Source: Takakia lepidozioides (Eukaryota > Streptophyta > Takakiopsida > Takakiales > Takakiaceae). From it: a DNA stretch of 64,000 nucleotides. Location: assembly GCA_030704615.1 (NCBI GenBank), contig CM060733.1, positions 11,096,001-11,160,000 of the forward strand, written 5' to 3'. A program made the translations under genes and the position numbers. The notes under the pieces were generated by a model. The model was given only the letters and a program-made list of their open reading frames with translations. It was not told the origin of the DNA and made no database searches. Position 1 is the stretch's first letter; each line of letters starts with the position of its first letter. Shown here one piece after another: positions 57,756 to 64,000 of the stretch.

Positions 57756-59351
57756 TGTCGCGCACCTCACTTCGGTAAGCTCCCCTTCAAGTCATAGTTA
57801 TTCGCTTTGATGCGCGCGCCTGACTCCCAACCTGGCCGCCCGGGCCAACTTGGAGCTTCGGCTGCTCACCGGGACATAACGGTCCCCCTTCGCTTCCCTC
57901 TAAACCCTCCACCTAATTGGGACTAGGAGAATTCCCTTTGGTAGATGGCAGTCCGGAACAGCTCCCCACTCTTTGGTCGCTTTCCGGCTCGCTCGCTTAC
58001 TCACTAGTTTTTGGTCACCAACGGGCTTGCACCGTTCTCGGGGTTACTACTCCCTATATATACTTCTGTAGCTGTCCGCGGGGGTTTCACAACCAGCCAT
58101 GCCATTTTATGGCGAACCACCACGAAAACCCTCGACTCCCGGTGATGAGTCGCGGTGAGTCTTGGCCCACTCACCACGGCCCCTATGGACCGTGATGAGT
58201 CCCAAGACTCCCCACGACTCCCACCACGAGGTCTCCCCCCCATGGTGAGTCCTATGCCACCCCCACTAAGTCCCGCTAAGCTACCACCACCCCTTGTGGA
58301 GCCACCCCCACCGCAACCCGGTGTGCGGGGCTCCACCTAGTGAGCGCCTCCGCCTCCTTGAGTGCCTTGGGCACTCAAGGGTGCTTCAGCCCCCCATACC
58401 TATCGCTGCCGATGCCCCCACCACAGGGGCAGCCCCTCATGTGTCCCGACCCCCTGCCCTCAAGGCAAAGGGCCGCGACACACACCCCTACCAACAGGGA
58501 GTCGATGTCCTCATCGACTTGTCCATTTTGTAGAAACGAACATCCAAGTGTGGCGTCCCACATCAAGGAGTTTGTTTCCGCACCATGGCGTCCCATGGCA
58601 AAGAACCAAACCCCACACTTGACTCTACTCTCCACTAGCTAGTTCGGCCGACTTCCTCCAAGTCCCGGCCAAGGGTGGAGCCTCTCCAGCTCCTCCCAGT
58701 GCACTCTTCTTGGCCTACTTCAAGGCCAAGGAACGATCCTCCCCGAGGATCGAATCGCCTTACTGCAACAACATTGCTTGCGATCGCTCATGATGCCGCT
58801 TTTGGCATCACCTTGAGCAAGGGTTCACCTGGAACCCTCTTTGACTAGGAAGATAACCTTGAACCAACCGTGCGCCCCAATCACTACAATTGGGTCCGCC
58901 TTGGAATGCTGGCCTGAGGTACGGGAACACGCCGAAGCCGCACTACGACTTCGTCCCGAGGCTACACGATTATAGTACGTGAACGGAAGCACGTAGCTTC
59001 CGCGTTAGCCCGCACTACAAGGCAACCCCCTCGGTAGCGCAGTTATAGTACGCGCACGCGCCAGGTGCGCACTAGCACGTGAACTCCCAAAGAAGGCGCA
59101 AGTTTCCTTGCCCCTTGGATGGGAGTCACCCGATTTCGGCACTGCGCAAACACACGATTAACCCAATTTACCTCTCCCACTTTTGTAAGCTAGCATGCAT
59201 TCTACACACTAGCCAACCACACCATGCATCACCATTCCAAACACAATAGGACGCACAATATTTGGAACCCATTTCCTTTATAACAAATTTTTGTACAATA
59301 CAAGTTTTTGCAATCGGATTCATGAGCTAGCTAAGCCGGGCTAAGCATGCA
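57756..59351 (-). repeat. 3' LTR of chromovirus copy 2 (about 1596 bp)
   Basis: TGTCGCG...CATGCA on the plus strand, the same ends and length as 10846-12442, with scattered substitutions and small indels. A TATA box in element orientation lies near 58052-58060. Confidence 0.93.
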
Positions 59352-59385
59352 TTTCCTCCCCCACGCTCCAAGGTTGATGTCCCCA

Positions 59386-62300
59386 TCAACGCTTCTTCCG
59401 CTTTTGAGGTCGCCCTTCGAAAGCTGCAACCGCCTCGGATGCGTTTCCCATTTCTGAGGCACGCACCCAAGATGCCTCCACATGATGATAGCCCTTCCAT
59501 TTGACGAGATACTCCGTTTCTCGGTTCCTGAACCTCCTCGACTTAAGTATTGCCTCCACCTCGTACTCAGGTTCATTTTCATGATCCAACAGCATAGGTG
59601 GCGGACGCAACACTTGATGCCGATTCGGACGCGCTTCATCTTTGAAGTAAGGCTTCAAAAGGGAGACATGGAATACTGGGTGCACCTTGCTGTTTGCCGG
59701 CAGCTCCAATTCATACACATCCTCATTCATAACCTTCCGAATGCGAAAGGGTCCCGCATACGGAGGTACGAACTTCGGACTCACTTCCGGAGGTAGTCGG
59801 AAATTCTTGATGTTCAACCAGACCTTTGTGCCTGCCTCAAACTTCACTTCCCTCCGCTTCCGATTCGCCTGCCTTTCATACCGTTTCCTAGCTTTGGCAA
59901 TATTGTACTTTGCGAGCTTCAACAAACGCTCGCGTTCTTCCAGTACCGCCGCTACTGCCGGTTCCTCAACGTCCTGGGCGGCCCAACTTGTCGGCACCAG
60001 AGGTGCTTTTCCATAGACCAATACGAAAGGGGAAACTCTCGTTGCGGAGTGTTCTGTGTTATTATAACAGAACTCTGCCGCGTCTAAGTGTTCCATCCAG
60101 TCTGATTGGTCTGCCGACACGTAATTCGCAAGAATTGCTTCACTACGGAATTCACTCTTTCCGTTTGGCCGTCCGTCGTAGGTCGGAAGGCGGTGCTCAT
60201 CTTCAGCCTCGTCCCCATCTTTTTCCAAAGTGTCCTCCAAAATTTACTCGTAAACTTTGGATCGCGATCCGAGACAATATCCTTCGGGACTCCATGTGTT
60301 TTAAGACGTGGGCGAAGTAAAGTCGCCCTGTCTCCTGCGCCGTTGCCGTCTCCTTGGTGGGGATGAAATGGCCCATTTTACTGAACCTATCCACCACCAC
60401 CATGATTGCATCGAATCCTTTTGACAGCGGCATAGCAGTCATGAAATCCATCGAGACGCTTTCCCAAGTCCCCTCTGGAATCGGCAAGGGTTGTAACAGC
60501 CCCGCTTGCTTTTTGTACTCGCTCCGGTTTTGTTGGCATGTGGTGCATGTCTTGACATACTCCTCTGCCTCCTCCCTCAGTTTGGGCCAGAAATACTCTT
60601 TCTTCAGGAGTGCCGCAGTGCGCTTGGCTCCGCCGTGGCCCGCAAGCGGGCTATCATGGCATTCTCTCAAGAGGCTATCTCTGATCCCTCCCTTCGGCAC
60701 GTAGAGACGCTTTTGCTTATACCGGAGCAAGTCCATTTTGCAAGTGGAACTGCAATTTAACCCCCATCCTCAAGTCCTGCATCACGGACTTTGCCAGCTC
60801 ATCCTTCCGGCAAGCCTTCCGGATCTTCCTTTGGAGCGCCGTCTCGCCCTTGTACACCAACAAGAGCTGCTGCGTTCTACTTAAAGCATCGGCCACCACA
60901 TTGTCCCGTCCCGGTTTGTACTGGATATCCACATCGAACACCGCCAAAGTATCTTGCCACCTAAGTTGTTTTGGGGACAACTTGGGCTGCGTGGCAAAAT
61001 ACTTCACTGTGACATTGTCCGTGAACACCTTCACTGGGTTGGAACCAACATAGTGGCGCCAAAGCTCAAGGCAATGCACCACCGCCTTCATCTCTTTTTC
61101 GTGCGTCGGCCACCGTCGCTCCACTTCATTCAGTTTCTTACTTTCGTCCATCTTGCATAAGTACACCCCCAATCGCGAAGTCCGACGCATCTGTATGAAT
61201 CTCAAATGGACGATCGAACTCCGGGATTTTCAAGACTGGAGCTTCCGCCATCCGCTGCTTCAATTCAGCAAAAGCTTGGCCACAAAAGGTGTTCCATGCC
61301 CAGACTTTAGATTTACACAGAAGATCTGACAGCGGCCCCGCAATCTTGGCAAAATTTCTCACATACTTCCGGTAATAGGAGGCGAGTCCTAGGAAGGATC
61401 GCACTCCCGGGACCGAAGTCGGAGGCTCCCAGTCCAAGATCGCCCTCACCTTTCTGTCATCCATTTTGATCCCATCCTGTGTAATCACATGCCCCAAGAA
61501 CTCCACTTTCGTGACCCCGAATTCGCACTTTGAAGCTTTGGCATACAGCTTCCCTTCTCGCAATTTTTGGAACACCCTTTTGAGGTGCTCCAGGTGCTCC
61601 TCCTTTGTTTTCGAGTACACCAAGATGTCGTCGATGTACACGATCACAAAGTCATCCAACCACTCCTGAAAAAGGCTGTTCATCAGCGTGCTAAATGTCG
61701 CTGGTGCATTGGTGAGCCCAAAAGGCATCACCAAGAACTCATATGAACCATACCTTGTCCTGCACGCGGTCTTCTCCTCATCTCCTTCCGCCACCCGAAT
61801 TTGATGATAGCCGGAGCGCAAGTCGATCCGGCTGAAATACTTCGCTCCTGCCAACCGATCGAAGAGGTCGTCGATCCTTGGCAAAGGGTACCGGTTTTTG
61901 ATAGTCACCTTATTCAGAGCCCTGTAATCGACACACATCCGCAGCGTCCCATCCTTTTTGTCTGCGAATAGCACCGGGGCTCCGTAAGGTGACTTACTCG
62001 GCCGGATGTACCCCTTTGACATTAGATCCTTGAGCTGAGTCTTCAGCTCGACCAACTCTTTGTGGCTCAACCGGTAGGGCGCCTTGGCAGGTGGTTCCGA
62101 TCCCGGTATCACCTCAATCTTGTGGTCAACTCCTCTTCGCGGTGGCAAGCCGCTTGGTAAATCCTCCGGCATCACATCCTGGTATTTCTCCAAAATCCCC
62201 TTGATCCAATCTGGGCTCGGCTCCCCATCGCCTTCTCCCTTCACTTCTCTAATGTAAAGCAAAAATTGGGGTTCGTGTGCCTCCTCCACGGCCCACTCCT

Positions 62301-63896
62301 TTGCTGACAGAAGGTTTATTTGCCCTCCCACGGATTTGGGCGTTTCCGACACTCGTAAGACCTCGCCACCATTCCCACATGGCAGCGTGACTACTCTCTT
62401 GCGGCCATCTATGACCGCTCCGGATTTACTGAGAAAGGTCATCCCCAAAATGAGATCTACTCCATCGATCTCGCAGATGGTGAAGTTCTCACGTCCCTCC
62501 CAACTCCCCAGTTGAAGAGGAACATTAAACGCCAACCTTGTCGCCAACTGTGGTTCTCCTTTGGCAGAACGCACCTCAATAGAGGCCCCCACGTCACTTG
62601 TCGGGAGTCCCAGCTTTTGTGCCGCCGCCGGTGTCATGAAGGAGTGCGACGCTCCTGTGTCCACCAACAACGACACATTAGTTCCGGATATTATCCCATC
62701 CACGAACAATAACTGACTCCTTTACGCAGGCGCCAGTTTCCTGATACAACTCACAAGAATAGTTGCCTACCTTGCAAGTCCTGGCGACCACCGCTTCCAC
62801 CAAGCGACTGATGGTATCTTCCGACAGCTCCGTGGTCGCCCGAGTCATGTTCAATTGCCGGGGCTTCGTGCACTTCTTGGCCATGTGCCCGGACTCCCCG
62901 CAATTGAAACACACTCCATCAAAGGTCGCCTTCTGTCCGCCATAAGCCGCTCCACCCGCTTTTCCTTTCGAAGCACCGGGTGCCGCCTTGACGTGTGAAG
63001 GCCCTCCCTTCGATTTCCACGTGCCATTATCGCCGCGTGGCCTATCCCACTTCTTTTCCGGTCGGGAGGAGTCACCTTCCCGCCGGGTCTTCTTGTGGTT
63101 CAACTCCGTACGGCCTTGTCTCTCACCCCTAGGGACATCCGAGAAACATTCAGCCCTCTCAATTGCCTCGTTCTCCTCCAACTTCCGCCTGGCCCATGGG
63201 GCCAGTCCCGCCACAAAGTTGAAGACCATTTCTGGTTCTGCCATGTCCGCGACTTCGAGCAACAGCACATTGAAAGCCTGGACATACCCCCGAATGTCAT
63301 CTGTTTGCTTCAAATTCCTCATCTTGTCTCGGGCAAGCCAGGACGCGTTGAGGGGCACAAACTGTCTCTTCATCAATTCCTTGAACCCACTCCAGTTCAA
63401 GGTTTCCGGGCTTGGGCCTCTGCCACCATTGTTGAGCATAGCCCCTCAAATAGGTGGGAGCCACTTCCACCCGATCCTTGTCACTCAACTTGGCCGCTCG
63501 GAAGTACTGCTCTAGCTCCAGGAGCCAGGTGTTGAGTGCCTTCCGATTTCGAACGCCCTCGAAGGTGTCGGGTTCCTTAGGCTTCACCTTAAACTTTGCC
63601 TTAGTGGAAGTGGCATTAGCCGCCTTCAACACGTCTTTCAACGTCCCGCCAAACTGCGCCAACAACCCTTCCCAAAAAAATGCCGGCATGGGAGGCATCT
63701 CTTGGTTTGTCGGAGCTCTCAAGGATTCCTCGGGCTCCGACTCCTCGGATTCCTCCCGCTCTTGAGCGGCCTCGTTTTCGGAAACATTCATCGTTTCCTC
63801 AAACGGCCGCCTCGGTGACACGTCGCCCCCATCGGGCTCACCAGGATCATCATCTTTTGGGCCGTTCCGCTTTCGCTTTGGCTTGCCCGACCCCAT
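59386..63896 (-). pseudogene. gag-pol of chromovirus copy 2, multiple frameshifts
   Basis: Same polyprotein as copy 1, starting at ATG 63896 (MGSGKP). It is split over at least six frame segments: Gag 63896-about 63420, Gag/zinc knuckle to about 62700, protease-RT to about 61150 ([19 protein letters not shown]), RNase H to about 60730, integrase to about 60210, integrase end and chromodomain to 59386 (EYLVKWKGY). The changes are mostly one-base deletions or short gaps, for example a 14-base gap at about 61147 and an 18-base in-frame gap near 63171, judged against copy 1. It cannot encode a working polyprotein, although individual active-site motifs survive. Where copy 1 has TAG at 14583, this copy reads CAG. 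Confidence 0.93.
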
Positions 63897-63937
63897 GATG
63901 AGGCCAATCCCAAGGACGATCACGTACTGAACTCTAA

Positions 63938-63949
63938 GCTCTGATACCA
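63938..63949 (-). other. Primer binding site, initiator tRNA-Met (copy 2)
   Basis: The minus strand reads TGGTATCAGAGC, 2 nt inside the 5' LTR, exactly as in copy 1. Confidence 0.93.
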
Positions 63950-63951
63950 AG

Positions 63952-64000
63952 TGTCGCGCACCTCACTTCGGTAAGCTCCCCTTCAAGTCATAGTTACTCG
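63952..64000 (-). repeat. 5' LTR of chromovirus copy 2, partial at the window edge
   Basis: The first 49 bases on the plus strand match the start of 57756-59351 with one visible difference. The remainder is outside the window. Confidence 0.92.

Larger units (their letters stand above)
57756..64000 (-). mobile_element. Ty3/gypsy chromovirus, copy 2, cut by the window end
   Basis: Same family and orientation as the element at 10846-17112: 3' LTR 57756-59351, polypurine tract, gag-pol 59386-63896, tRNA-iMet primer site 63938-63949, 5' LTR from 63952 beyond the window. It is inserted in unrelated flanking DNA after TTGAA (57751-57755), the candidate 5-bp target duplication whose partner lies outside. 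Unlike copy 1 its 5' LTR continues past the first 24 bases, so it may be structurally complete, but its coding frame is more decayed. Confidence 0.95.

Noticed and set aside
1-64000. CRISPR arrays, bacterial operons, riboswitches
   Set aside because: Spliced plant genes and plant retrotransposons fill the window and nothing resembling these prokaryotic features was seen.

Overview
This is nuclear DNA of a streptophyte, most likely a non-seed land plant (bryophyte or lycophyte grade). The evidence is three spliced plant genes (an NADPH oxidase, a canonical PIN auxin carrier, a G-lectin receptor kinase), introns mostly of 70-250 bp, wide gene spacing, and Ty3/gypsy chromoviruses primed by initiator tRNA-Met. 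I cannot name the species. For each host gene I rebuilt the exons by hand, and each spliced length is a multiple of three.

Layout: (1) 1652-6640 (+) is a 15-exon Rboh NADPH oxidase of about 963 aa. (2) 10706-31809 is a nested block of transposons. Its ends are a perfect 17-bp terminal inverted repeat flanked by a perfect 8-bp target duplication, which makes the whole 21.1 kb a hAT-type DNA transposon. Its transposase, a pseudogene, lies near the right end (28447-30817). Inside it are a minus-strand chromovirus (10846-17112) and, fused to the truncated LTR of that element, a plus-strand Ty3/gypsy-like element of about 11 kb (17113-28072). (3) 37547-42483 (-) is a five-exon G-type lectin S-receptor-like kinase with a long inverted repeat in intron 2. 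(4) 44895-48649 (-) is a six-exon long-loop PIN of 699 aa. (5) 51130-51660 is a small tandem array of tRNA-Leu-like sequences. (6) 51.7-57.7 kb is gene-poor and holds short repeats. (7) 57756-64000 is a second, more decayed copy of the first chromovirus, cut by the window edge.

The most interesting system is the element at 17113-28072. Between the aspartic protease and the reverse transcriptase, in the same reading frame, it carries a C5-cytosine DNA methyltransferase domain with motifs I, IV (Pro-Cys), VI, VIII and IX/X. After the integrase it carries a PHD-finger-like zinc module. It looks like a retrotransposon that encoded both a DNA methylation writer and a possible chromatin reader. This copy is dead: it has 14 premature stops (9 TAG, 5 TGA, no in-frame TAA) and several frameshifts. 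Nearly all the stops fit C-to-T change at CAG/CTG or CG sites, the pattern expected when a methylated repeat decays.

The host genes look intact. The Rboh and the receptor kinase are plasma-membrane signalling proteins and PIN exports auxin, but nothing here shows that they are co-regulated.
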